Assembly: GCA_039817245.1 (NCBI GenBank)
Contig: JBCBWF010000028.1
Location: 1-25,018, forward strand
Length of the DNA: 25,018 nt
Reading direction: 5' to 3'
Source: Thermohalobaculum sp039817245
GTDB taxonomy: Bacteria > Pseudomonadota > Alphaproteobacteria > Rhodobacterales > Rhodobacteraceae
This document shows, in pieces, positions 15,792 to 22,923 of this stretch. Positions within the stretch are counted from its first letter, which is position 1. Each line of letters begins with the position of its first letter. The translations under genes were made by a program, and so were the position numbers. The notes under the pieces were generated by a model, which was given only the letters and a program-made list of their open reading frames with translations, ran no database searches and was not told the origin of the DNA.

Positions 15792-16921
15792 GCCATATCG
15801 CCTTTTTCGGGCACAACCCCGGCGATGCGGCGGTGCGCCGGCGGGCGGTGGCCTTTCGCAATGCGGGCTGCCGGGTGACCGGCTTCATGCCGCGCCGGGG
15901 GCCGGCGAAGCCCGCGGACTTCCCGGTGGTCGATCTCGGCGAGACGCGGGACAACGCCTATCTGCACCGGCTGGCGTCGATCTTCACCGGGGCGGGACGG
16001 GCGCTGAAGCGGCGCGACCTGCTGGCGGAGGCGGATCTGCTCTATGCGCGCAATCTCGACATGCTGGCGACGGCGGCACTGGTGCGCCGGCGCGCGGGGC
16101 TCGCGGCACCGCTGGTCTATGAGTGCCTCGATGTGCATCACAAGCTCACCTCGGACGGGCTGCCGGCGCGGGCGCTGCGGGGGCTGGAGCGGCGGCTGCT
16201 GCGCGGTGCGCGGCTCCTGGTGGTGTCCTCGCCAGCCTTCGAGCGCGAGTACTTCGCGCGCCATCACGCCGGCGCATATCGCCACATGCTGGTGGAGAAC
16301 CGGCTGATCGAGGGGGACGATTTCCCGCCCCGGCCCGAGGCTGCGCCGTTGCACGCGCCGGGGGCGCCGCTAAGGCTCGGCTGGTTCGGCAATCTGCGCT
16401 GCGCGCGCTCGCTCGACCTGCTGAAGCGGGTCGCGGCGGCCTTCCCGGACCGGCTGGAGATCGATCTGCGCGGCTATGCGGCGCCGGGCGTCTTCGAAGA
16501 CTTCGAGGGGGAGATCGCGGGGCACGCCAATATCCGCTTCGGCGGGCGCTACCGGGCGCCGCAGGACCTGGCGGGGCTCTATGGCGGGGTCGATCTCGTC
16601 TGGGCGGGAGACTGGTACGAGGCGGGAGCGAATTCGCTCTGGCTGCTGCCCAACCGGATCTACGAGGGCGGCTATTTCGCGACGCCGCCGATCGCGCCAG
16701 CGGGCACCGAGACGGCGCGCTGGATCGAGCGCCGCGGGGCGGGTTTCACTATCGCCGAGCCGGTGGAGGAGACGCTGGAGGCGCTGATCGCGCGGCTGAT
16801 TGCCGACCGCGAGCCGATCGCGGCGGCGCGCGGCCGTCTCCTCGCCCTCGAGCGCACCGCCTTCGTGGAGGACACGGGCACCGTCACGGACCTCCTCGCC
16901 GCCGTCGGCCTCGGTCGCTGA
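15788..16921 (+). CDS. ExoL-like glycosyltransferase (GT4-type)
   Basis: The 377-residue protein has a GT-B layout. The N-terminal domain opens with IAFFGHNPGDAAVRRRA and includes LLYARNLDMLATA and LVYECLDVHHKLTSDG, then VVSSPAFEREYF. A C-terminal donor-binding domain begins near residue 195 (LRLGWFGNLRCARSLDLL). These segments are characteristic of ExoL-type enzymes of succinoglycan-like pathways, which add a sugar to the growing lipid-linked oligosaccharide in the cytoplasm. No signal peptide or membrane helix is seen. The ATG overlaps the stop of the ExoA-like gene (ATGA), placing both in one operon. The assignment to ExoL rests on recalled family features; the exact linkage cannot be read from the sequence. 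Confidence 0.82.
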   Translation: MSHIAFFGHNPGDAAVRRRAVAFRNAGCRVTGFMPRRGPAKPADFPVVDLGETRDNAYLHRLASIFTGAGRALKRRDLLAEADLLYARNLDMLATAALVRRRAGLAAPLVYECLDVHHKLTSDGLPARALRGLERRLLRGARLLVVSSPAFEREYFARHHAGAYRHMLVENRLIEGDDFPPRPEAAPLHAPGAPLRLGWFGNLRCARSLDLLKRVAAAFPDRLEIDLRGYAAPGVFEDFEGEIAGHANIRFGGRYRAPQDLAGLYGGVDLVWAGDWYEAGANSLWLLPNRIYEGGYFATPPIAPAGTETARWIERRGAGFTIAEPVEETLEALIARLIADREPIAAARGRLLALERTAFVEDTGTVTDLLAAVGLGR

Positions 16922-17337
16922 GCGTTCAGGCAGCGCGGCCCGGCCCGCCGCAGTCCGACACAGTCTCGTTCCACGGCCAAAGGGCTCCACGGCGGCGGCT
17001 GGTCGACTCGGCTTTGTCCCGGCGACCAGCAGGGAAAAAGCGCAGAAAGCGCCACTGCGCGCAGCGCTGCGGTTCCGCGAGGGAGGCGGCATGGGGCGGG
17101 TCTCGGCGAAGCCTGCGGCTGGCAAGCACTCCGGCTGCTCCGCCCCGGTTGCGGCCGCTCCCACCCACGTCATTGTATCGCCGGAACATTAGAACATATA
17201 ATGAACATATTCGATCTCGAACCTGATCCGCGGTAGCGCGGTGACGCTCACCAGGCATTCACCAGTTGCCTCGCACGATGACGTGGGAGGGAGCGGCCGC
17301 TGAGCGTGTTTACCGTGAGGGCGTCGATGAGAGAGCC
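16922..17337. other. Convergent intergenic region carrying repeats
   Basis: No gene is supported. GCTGGTCG (16998-17005) and CGACCAGC (17023-17030) form an 8-bp stem with a 17-nt loop, downstream of the ExoL-like gene. The right half is the 150-bp inverted-repeat element at 17151-17300, with an AT-rich interior. No tRNA or standard terminator was seen. Confidence 0.6.
17151..17300. repeat. 150-bp MITE-like element with terminal inverted repeats
   Basis: The left end (17151-17176) and the reverse complement of the right end (17275-17300) match at 24 of 26 bases, starting GCGGCCGCTCCC and continuing through CCCACGTCAT. The GCTCCCACCCACG core is shared with the element at 12972-13108. The interior is AT-rich on the left (17184-17210) and has a CCGCG-GTAG-CGCGG hairpin (17228-17241). 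No coding region and no obvious target duplication were found. Confidence 0.62.
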
Positions 17338-18279
17338 TTATGCGCCCGCGCGCTTCTTCGCGCCCTCGCTGAGCTGGCGCGCGAGCCGGCGCCAGATGCG
17401 GGGGCGGTGCCAGACAAGGCGGGCCGCCTCGCCGATGCGCCGTCCCTTTAGGGCGCGCATCACCTGCTCGGTCGTCATCAGATCGGTGAGCGCGGCATGC
17501 CGGCTCTCGAAGCCCGCGCGGGCGGCCGGGTCGATCCGATCCGTCTCACGGGCGAGGAACCGTTCGCCGGCAGCGATCAGCGCCTCCATATGTGCCGGGT
17601 TCGCGCGCGAGGAGATCGAGCCGCCGCGCACCGTGTAGAAGTAATCCGCCGCCGGGCTCACCACGAGCCGCCCCCCCGCCGCGAGGCACTCGAAGACGAG
17701 GTGGCAGTCCTCGCCGTTCCGCAGCGACGGGTCGTAACGCAGGCCATGGGCCTCGAGAAACGCGCGGCGGAAGAGCGGCTTCAGATAGCCGAGGCTCGGC
17801 ACGCCCGGGCGCGCCTGGTTGCCCGCGACGAAGGCCGCGAGATCGAGCGCGCGCGGCGCCGGCCAGTCCGCCTCCTCCAGGAACGGGCCGCCGAGCGCGC
17901 TCCCCGCCTCGTCCACGCGCAGCACATTGCCGAGGACCAGATCGGCGCCCTCGGCCTCGGCCAGCGCGATCATGTCCGCGAGCCGCTCGGGGCGCATGGT
18001 GTCGTCCGCATCGAGCACCGCGACCCAGTCTCCGCTGGCGGCATCGAGGGCCGCATTCCGCGCCGCCCCCGGCCCGCCGTTCTCCGCAAGATGCACCGCC
18101 GTCAGGCGCGGCTCCTCCGCCGCCATCCGCTCGAGCAGCGCCGCTGTGCCGTCCGTCGAAGCGTCGTTCGCCACCACGACATGCGCGCAAGCCCCGGTCT
18201 GGGACAGCCCACTCGCGATCGACCGCGCCACCGTCGCTTCCGCGTTCCAGGCCGCCACGATTACCGTTGCATCGCTCAT
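17338..18279 (-). CDS. ExoO-like family 2 glycosyltransferase
   Basis: The 313-residue GT-A protein starts at the ATG at 18279, preceded by AGGTGG about 5 bases upstream; a GTG at 18288 adds three residues. The family 2 motifs are present: VIVAAWNAEATVARSI, VVANDASTDGT, GPGAARNAALDAASGDW and the metal-binding VLDADD. The segment YLKPLFRRAFLEAHGLRYD followed by LRNGEDCHL is typical of the ExoO group. There is no membrane helix, so it is cytoplasmic. It is paralogous to the gene at 19128-20213, on the other side of the glucanase gene. The 43-bp gap to the divergent glucanase start leaves little room for two separate promoters. The sugar is unknown. Confidence 0.85.
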   Translation of the reverse strand: MSDATVIVAAWNAEATVARSIASGLSQTGACAHVVVANDASTDGTAALLERMAAEEPRLTAVHLAENGGPGAARNAALDAASGDWVAVLDADDTMRPERLADMIALAEAEGADLVLGNVLRVDEAGSALGGPFLEEADWPAPRALDLAAFVAGNQARPGVPSLGYLKPLFRRAFLEAHGLRYDPSLRNGEDCHLVFECLAAGGRLVVSPAADYFYTVRGGSISSRANPAHMEALIAAGERFLARETDRIDPAARAGFESRHAALTDLMTTEQVMRALKGRRIGEAARLVWHRPRIWRRLARQLSEGAKKRAGA

Positions 18280-18322
18280 CCGTACCACCTAGGCTCACGC
18301 CGCGTAGTCGAAGGGTGCGGCA

Positions 18323-19171
18323 ATGCTGTTGATTACACGTGCTTTTTTCGCGGCCGGCCTCTCGGCCGCGGCGCTCGTCTGCTCTACCGCCCAGGGGGTG
18401 GAGCCGTCCAGCCAAACCTCGGCCGATGCGCCCGTGGCGCTTGGCGCGGGCTTCGTCGACACGCTAGAGACCTTCAGCGAGGACTGGTACGTCTCCGACT
18501 TCGACCAGAAGCGCGAGAGCGTCCAGACCGGCTGGCGCCCGAGCCAGGTGCATCACACCCCGCCCGCGGCCCCGGGGGAGGCCGGCACGATCCGGCTCAC
18601 GCTGGTGCCGGCGGCGGACACCGATGCGGTCACTGAGAAGCCCTATATCGGCGCGGGCCTGCAGCTTCCCGGCCCCTATCACTACGGCCGCTACGAGGTG
18701 GTGATGCAGGCCGCGCGCGGCGCGGGCGTCGTCTCCTCCTTCTTCACCTATACGGGCCCGTGGTACGGCGACCCGCATGACGAGATCGACTTCGAATTCC
18801 TTGGGCAGGACACCACGAAGGTCTGGGTGACGCGCTTCGCCGATGGCGAGCGGCTGCCGGGCAAGTGGATCGATCTCGGCTACGACGCGGCGGACGAGCC
18901 GCGCCTCTACGCCTTCGAATGGCATCCCGGCCGGATCGTCTGGTATGCGGGCGAGACGGAGATCTTCCGTGTCGAGGCCTCCGAGCGCACGCTGCCGGTC
19001 ACGCCGGGCAAGCTGATCATCAATATCTGGATCGGCAACGAGCAGCAGGTGGGCTGGCTCGGCCGGGCGGAGGAGAACACGCGGGCCGAGGCGGTCTATC
19101 GCTGCCTCTCCTTCCGCAGCTTCGAGGATGACGGGCCGCAATGCAGCGACCGCTTCGGCAGCGGGTCCTGA
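18323..19171 (+). CDS. ExoK-like GH16 endo-beta-glucanase, secreted
   Basis: The 282-residue protein has an N-terminal signal peptide (about residues 1-25, ending STAQG). The GH16 catalytic motif HDEIDFEFLG has D153, E154, D156 and E158, giving the nucleophile and acid/base glutamates of the family. Aromatic sugar-contact segments GPYHYGRYEV and FFTYTGPWYGDPHDE, and the later YAFEWHPGRIVWYAGE, match bacterial licheninase/ExoK proteins. ExoK cleaves nascent succinoglycan to lower its molecular weight; here it probably trims the EPS made by the locus. GAAGGGTG about 5 bases upstream supports the start. The following glycosyltransferase overlaps its 3' end, so both are one operon. Confidence 0.92.
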   Translation: MLLITRAFFAAGLSAAALVCSTAQGVEPSSQTSADAPVALGAGFVDTLETFSEDWYVSDFDQKRESVQTGWRPSQVHHTPPAAPGEAGTIRLTLVPAADTDAVTEKPYIGAGLQLPGPYHYGRYEVVMQAARGAGVVSSFFTYTGPWYGDPHDEIDFEFLGQDTTKVWVTRFADGERLPGKWIDLGYDAADEPRLYAFEWHPGRIVWYAGETEIFRVEASERTLPVTPGKLIINIWIGNEQQVGWLGRAEENTRAEAVYRCLSFRSFEDDGPQCSDRFGSGS

Positions 19172-20213
19172 GCCGGTGAGCACCGGCGGGGAGGCGGCCG
19201 GAGAGGCGCCTGTCGGGGCCCCTGCGCACGACGCCGGCGTGCCGGACGTGGCGGTGATCATCCCCGCCTGGAGCGCGGCGGCCACGCTGGAGCGCGCGGT
19301 CGAGAGCGCCCTCGCCCAGCGCGACATCGCCGTCGAGGTCGTGGTGGTGGACGACTGCTCGCCGGACGACACCATCGCGGTCGCCGAGGCACTGGCGGCG
19401 CGCGATCCGCGGGTACACGCGCACCGCCAGGCGGCGAATGCCGGGCCGGCGGCGGCGCGCAACGCCGCGATCGCCGCCTCGCGGGCCCCCTGGATCTGCC
19501 CGCTTGACTCCGACGATTTCATGGAGCCCGGCCGCCTCGCCGCCCTGCTCGCCCTGGCGCGCGACGGGACCTGGGACTTTGCGGCAGACGATCTCCTGAA
19601 GGTCGACGAGACCGATATCGCGGGCCCCCGCAGCCGGCTCTTCGCGCGCGAGGAGATCGGCACGCTCACCCTCGATCTCGCCGGTTTCGTGCGCGGGAAC
19701 CTCTCCAGCAAGCATGGCGGGCGCGGCGAGCTCGGCTTCATCAAACCGCTTATGCGGCGGCGCTTTCTGGAGGCGCACGGGCTGCGCTACGACGAGAGCA
19801 TGCGCCTCGGCGAGGACTATGACCTCTATGCCCGCGCGCTGATGGCCGGCGCACGGTTCTGCCTCACCGACCCGCTCGGCTATGTGGCGGTGGTGCGCGC
19901 GGCCTCGCTCAGCGGCCGGCACGGCACCCGCGAGCTCGCGGCCCTGGTGGAGGCGGACCGCCGGCTCCTGGGCGCACCGGCCCTGGCGGAAGCGGACCGC
20001 GCGGTCCTGAACGCCCACCTCATCGAGACCATGAAGCGCTGGTCCTGGATGCGGCTCATCGATGCGGTGAAGGCGCGCGATCTCGGCGAGGCGCTGCGCT
20101 GCTTCGCGGTGCCGCTGCCGGTGCAGGGCGCGCTCCTCTGGCGGCTTGGCGAACAGGCCTGGCTGCGCGGCGGCCGCCTCCTCGGCCGCCTCGCAGGCCG
20201 CCCCGCCCCCTAG
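19128..20213 (+). CDS. ExoO-like family 2 glycosyltransferase
   Basis: The protein is 361 residues from the ATG at 19128, which overlaps the glucanase by 44 bp. A GTG at 19176, just after the glucanase stop, gives 345 residues; neither start has a clear ribosome-binding site and the extra residues are low complexity. The GT-A domain starts near residue 40 (VAVIIPAWSAAATLERAV), with VVVVDDCSPDDT, GPAAARNAAIAAS and the metal-binding CPLDSDD. GFIKPLMRRRFLEAHGLRYD and MRLGEDYDLYARAL match the paralogue at 17338-18279 and the ExoO group. It is cytoplasmic, probably adding a side-chain sugar to the repeat unit. Its specificity is unknown. Confidence 0.85.
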   Translation: MTGRNAATASAAGPEPVSTGGEAAGEAPVGAPAHDAGVPDVAVIIPAWSAAATLERAVESALAQRDIAVEVVVVDDCSPDDTIAVAEALAARDPRVHAHRQAANAGPAAARNAAIAASRAPWICPLDSDDFMEPGRLAALLALARDGTWDFAADDLLKVDETDIAGPRSRLFAREEIGTLTLDLAGFVRGNLSSKHGGRGELGFIKPLMRRRFLEAHGLRYDESMRLGEDYDLYARALMAGARFCLTDPLGYVAVVRAASLSGRHGTRELAALVEADRRLLGAPALAEADRAVLNAHLIETMKRWSWMRLIDAVKARDLGEALRCFAVPLPVQGALLWRLGEQAWLRGGRLLGRLAGRPAP

Positions 20214-20227
20214 GCAGCGCCGGACCG

Positions 20228-20257
20228 CTCAAGGAGGTCCCGGGTCAAGCCCGGGAC
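20228..20257 (-). repeat. Extragenic palindromic repeat, copy 2
   Basis: The reverse complement is identical over all 30 bases to 12841-12870; the flanks of the two copies do not match. The unit contains the GTCCCGGG/CCCGGGAC stem with a 5-nt loop. It lies 15 bp after the stop codon of the preceding glycosyltransferase gene. Confidence 0.75.
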
Positions 20258-20289
20258 CCCCGGCACCCGCAGCGCCTCAAACCGACGCC

Positions 20290-20371
20290 GCGGGGTCCGG
20301 GCCGGGTCGAGGATCGCGCCCCGGCGCGACCGGCGGAGCCGGCCCCGTCCTTCACGCGGCCCGGACCCCGC
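20290..20371. repeat. 82-bp inverted repeat with two internal hairpins
   Basis: A perfect 15-bp outer stem (20290-20304 with 20357-20371; arm begins GCGGGGTCCGGGCC) encloses two further perfect hairpins: TCGCGCC-CC-GGCGCGA (20314-20329) and CCGGC-GGA-GCCGG (20330-20342). The whole could fold as a three-way junction or a cruciform. It encodes nothing recognisable. Confidence 0.6.
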
Positions 20372-20494
20372 AACACGCTCGCAGCAAAGCCCCCCGGGGC
20401 TTCTCCCCAGCCCCCTTGCGCCGCGACACCCGCCAGACCGCGACGCCCCCGCCACCCTGGCGAACCGCCAGACACGCGCGGCAATGCAGGATTC

Positions 20495-20515
20495 ATCGCG
20501 GCGACCAGCCGCGAT
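20495..20515 (-). terminator. Hairpin after the Tat-protein gene, possible terminator
   Basis: ATCGCGGC and GCCGCGAT form a perfect 8-bp stem with a 5-nt loop, 24 bp beyond the stop codon of the minus-strand operon. There is no T-run on the exit side, so intrinsic termination is uncertain. Confidence 0.4.
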
Positions 20516-20539
20516 TCCGCTGAGCTCGCCCGCCCGGCG

Positions 20540-20953
20540 TCAGGCGAAGGCGGGGATGCAGCCCATCTCGTAGGGGTCGGGGAAGCCCAGATACTCGACC
20601 GGCTCGCTCTCGTCCGCGCGGCGCATGGCAGTGGAGCCGAGGATGAAGGCCGCGAGGATCTCCTCGCGCATCTCGTCGATGTACTTCCTGTTCGGCATCA
20701 CCTCGACCAGCGCCACGGAGCCGACCTTGCCGAAGAGGCGGTGGCGCAGGCCCGTCCATTGCGGGTGGCGCGCGAGGAAGTCCTCGGCGAAGCGGCGGAG
20801 ATCGGCGTTGTCCGCCTCGCCGCCGCGGAAGTGATCGCGCACCACCGCCTCGATGAAACGCGTCGGCGGCAGGAGCCAGAAGCCGACGCCGCCGCCGAGC
20901 GCGAGAAGCCCCGCTCCGCCTGCGCCGAAGAGTGCCGTGCGCCGTGAGATCAT
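20540..20953 (-). CDS. Small Tat-signal protein, probable GMC oxidoreductase partner
   Basis: The 137-residue protein begins with a twin-arginine signal (SRRTALFG, then a Gly/Ala/Leu-rich helix to about residue 28). A soluble domain follows, with VVRDHFRGGEADNADLRRFA, KVGSVALVEVMPNRKYIDE and a C-terminal LGFPDPYEMGCIPAFA. I do not recognise a named family, but size and position resemble the small Tat-exported subunits that accompany GMC dehydrogenases such as gluconate dehydrogenase subunit 3. The GMC gene lies 28 bp upstream in the same direction, and GAGGAGG precedes the start. It is probably periplasmic and may carry the signal-less GMC enzyme through the Tat pore; that is inference. Confidence 0.75.
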   Translation of the reverse strand: MISRRTALFGAGGAGLLALGGGVGFWLLPPTRFIEAVVRDHFRGGEADNADLRRFAEDFLARHPQWTGLRHRLFGKVGSVALVEVMPNRKYIDEMREEILAAFILGSTAMRRADESEPVEYLGFPDPYEMGCIPAFA

Positions 20954-20981
20954 GGCTATCTCGCCTCCTCTTCCGCCGGGG

Positions 20982-22403
20982 TCAGGCCAGCCGGTCCGCG
21001 GCGCGGAGCGACAGGGCCGATATGGTGAGCGTCGGGTTCGCCGGCGGGCCGGTCACGAAGCTCGAGCCGCCCAGCACCAGCAGATTGCGCACGCGGTGAT
21101 GCACGAGCCCGTCATCCACCACGGAGGCCTCGGGGTCGGTGCCCATCCGCGCGGTGCCGAGCACATGCGCCTCGTTGGTGGTGACGTAGCCGAGCTCGTA
21201 ATCCTCCGCCGGCAGGTGGCCCATCATCTCCTCGAAGAGCCCCGGCGCCGCGGCGATGCCGGCCTCGAAATAGGCGCTGCGCCGTTCCGTCACGGCGAGC
21301 GGGCGCTCGGGGTTCCCGGAGGAGATCTCGACGCGGTTCTCGAAGAGCGGCAGGTCCTCGAAGACGAGGCGCAGCGGCACCACCTCGGCCCAGCGATTAT
21401 AGGCGAGGCGCGGGCGCGCGCGGTTCCAGCCCTCCATCAGGGCGCCGGCGCGCTCGGCCCGGTGTGCGCCTTCGTAAAACATGAAGCCCTGCCCCGTGAT
21501 CACCGTGGAGCCGGTGAAGTTGCGCAGGCCCGTGAGGTTCACGCGCGCCTCGATGCCGCCCTGCTCGTGCAGATAGCGGCCGAGAGCGGCATCGTCGAAG
21601 CCGGAGCGGAGCAGGATGAAGGCGTTGAAGATCGCGTTGGCGCCGAGGGCGACCATCTCGCCCGCGGCCTGTTCCTCGCGCCCCTCGCGGCGGTAGCGCA
21701 CGCCGGTGGCGAGGCCGCCCTCGGTCTCCACCGCCAGCACCTCGGCGCCGGTGAGCAGCGTGACACGGGGATCCTGCAGCACCGCGCTCATCTCGTTCTC
21801 GATGGTGAACTTGGCGTTGACCGGGCAGATCGAGCAGACGCCGTTGGCGCAGCAGGGCGCGCGGTTCTCGGTGCCGAGGCGCGCGCGCGCGGTCGGCTGC
21901 GGCGTGTAGAGGTCGCCGTAGGCCGCCTGCAGCAGCGCGTCCGGGCGGGAGAGTTCGTGGGGCGGCTGGGGATAGGGCCGCGACATCCGGTAGGGCATGC
22001 GCGGCGCGCCGGAGATCGCCATGATCTCCTCGGCTTCGGCGTAATAGGGCTCGAGATCGTCATAGCCGATCGGCCAGTCCTCGCCGACGCCGTAGCGACT
22101 GCGCATCTCGAGATCGCCGGGCATGAAGCGCGGGGTGCAGGCCCACCAGCAGTTGGAGCCGCCGCCGAGGCCGACGGAGAAGCGCCATGTCTTTCCTGCC
22201 GCACCTGCCGTGTCCACGAGGCCACTGCCGTCGAGCGGCTCGTCATGGGCGCGCTCGAGCTGCTCGGAATGCGGCATGGCAGGGCCGCGTTCGAGCAACA
22301 GCACGCGCGCGCCCTCGGGCGCGGAGCGCAGATACCGGTGCAGAAAGAAGATCGTAGCGAAGCCGGTTCCGACCGCGATCAGGGAATAGGACGGCTCGGA
22401 CAT
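20982..22403 (-). CDS. GMC-family FAD-dependent oxidoreductase
   Basis: The protein is 473 residues from the ATG at 22403; a GTG at 22415 adds four. The N-terminal dinucleotide fold reads LIAVGTGFAT, so the third glycine of GxGxxG is Ala. The GMC flavin-binding stretch FSVGLGGGSNCWWACTPRF lies at about residues 72-90. A cysteine-rich CCANGVCSICPVNAKF is near 182-197, as in gluconate/sugar dehydrogenase-type members. The C-terminal GMC domain has HVLGTARMG (His near 411) and GPPANPTLTISAL (Asn near 454), the usual active-site pair. It should oxidise an alcohol or sugar; the substrate is unknown. There is no signal peptide, although the partner gene downstream has a Tat signal. Confidence 0.9.
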   Translation of the reverse strand: MSEPSYSLIAVGTGFATIFFLHRYLRSAPEGARVLLLERGPAMPHSEQLERAHDEPLDGSGLVDTAGAAGKTWRFSVGLGGGSNCWWACTPRFMPGDLEMRSRYGVGEDWPIGYDDLEPYYAEAEEIMAISGAPRMPYRMSRPYPQPPHELSRPDALLQAAYGDLYTPQPTARARLGTENRAPCCANGVCSICPVNAKFTIENEMSAVLQDPRVTLLTGAEVLAVETEGGLATGVRYRREGREEQAAGEMVALGANAIFNAFILLRSGFDDAALGRYLHEQGGIEARVNLTGLRNFTGSTVITGQGFMFYEGAHRAERAGALMEGWNRARPRLAYNRWAEVVPLRLVFEDLPLFENRVEISSGNPERPLAVTERRSAYFEAGIAAAPGLFEEMMGHLPAEDYELGYVTTNEAHVLGTARMGTDPEASVVDDGLVHHRVRNLLVLGGSSFVTGPPANPTLTISALSLRAADRLA

Positions 22404-22459
22404 CACGACACCCACGACTTAACCCACAGGGAACGAATAGGTTTGAGGGCTGCGGGAGT

Positions 22460-22480
22460 CAATGCGGCCACAATGCGGCC
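22460..22480. repeat. 10-bp direct repeat in the GMC upstream region
   Basis: CAATGCGGCC occurs at 22460-22469 and again at 22471-22480, an 11-bp period (one helical turn), 57 bp before the GMC start. The phasing would suit a regulator binding one DNA face. Confidence 0.5.
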
Positions 22481-22529
22481 CGTATCGAGACGCGCGGGCA
22501 GCGGGGCGCGCGCCGACGAATCGTTCAAA

Positions 22530-22557
22530 ATGTTAACGTTTCGAAAAACTGTGCCAA
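22530..22557 (-). promoter_or_regulatory. Candidate promoter for the GMC operon
   Basis: On the minus strand TTGGCA (22552-22557; 5 of 6 consensus) and TAACAT (22530-22535; 4 of 6) are separated by 16 bases. The predicted leader is about 120 nt. It was found by eye only. Confidence 0.35.
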
Positions 22558-22868
22558 AATGGTAAACCCCGTGGCGGATGCACCACCATAGCGCGACCAT
22601 TTAACGCCACGCTCTCGTGATCGTTGTAGGGGTTCCCGCTCCGGGATATATTTTTCCCGTGGTCCTTTGGTCACATTTACCGCGCTCCAGGGCCGGATCA
22701 GGGGGTTGGGTGACCCCTTGCCGTATTTGGGACGCAATTGCTGTTCTTTCGCCGCTATTCTCGGCGAGTGCGTCGCCGAAGGGTTAACGGGATATGACCG
22801 CATAATATTCGAAGTGCCTTTCGGAAAGTAATTGCATGATTCCGCGCCGGCATCGGATTGCTGCAATG

Positions 22869-22923
22869 CAACTGATGCGCGCTCCCGTGCAACCTATGCG
22901 TGCGCTACAACCGATACGTGCGC
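22869..22923. repeat. Three direct repeats upstream of the adhesin gene
   Basis: The repeats start at 22869, 22890 and 22908 (spacing 21 and 18 bp) and follow the pattern CAACYRATRCGYGCGC. The second and third differ at two of 16 bases; the first is shorter and more diverged. They lie 81-135 bp before the adhesin start and may be regulator-binding sites. Confidence 0.55.

Larger units (their letters stand above)
20214..20539. other. Convergent intergenic region filled with palindromes
   Basis: No gene is supported; the region is very GC-rich. It holds the second copy of the 30-bp palindromic repeat (20228-20257), the branched inverted-repeat element (20290-20371) and a hairpin at 20495-20515 just downstream of the Tat-protein gene. 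Confidence 0.65.

Noticed and set aside
20853..22565. A 570-codon plus-strand frame over the GMC gene
   Set aside because: It is an antisense shadow; the GMC flavin-binding and active-site motifs are on the minus strand.
22869..22923. CRISPR array or replication iterons
   Set aside because: There are only three short diverged repeats, with no real spacers, no Cas genes and no replication initiator nearby.
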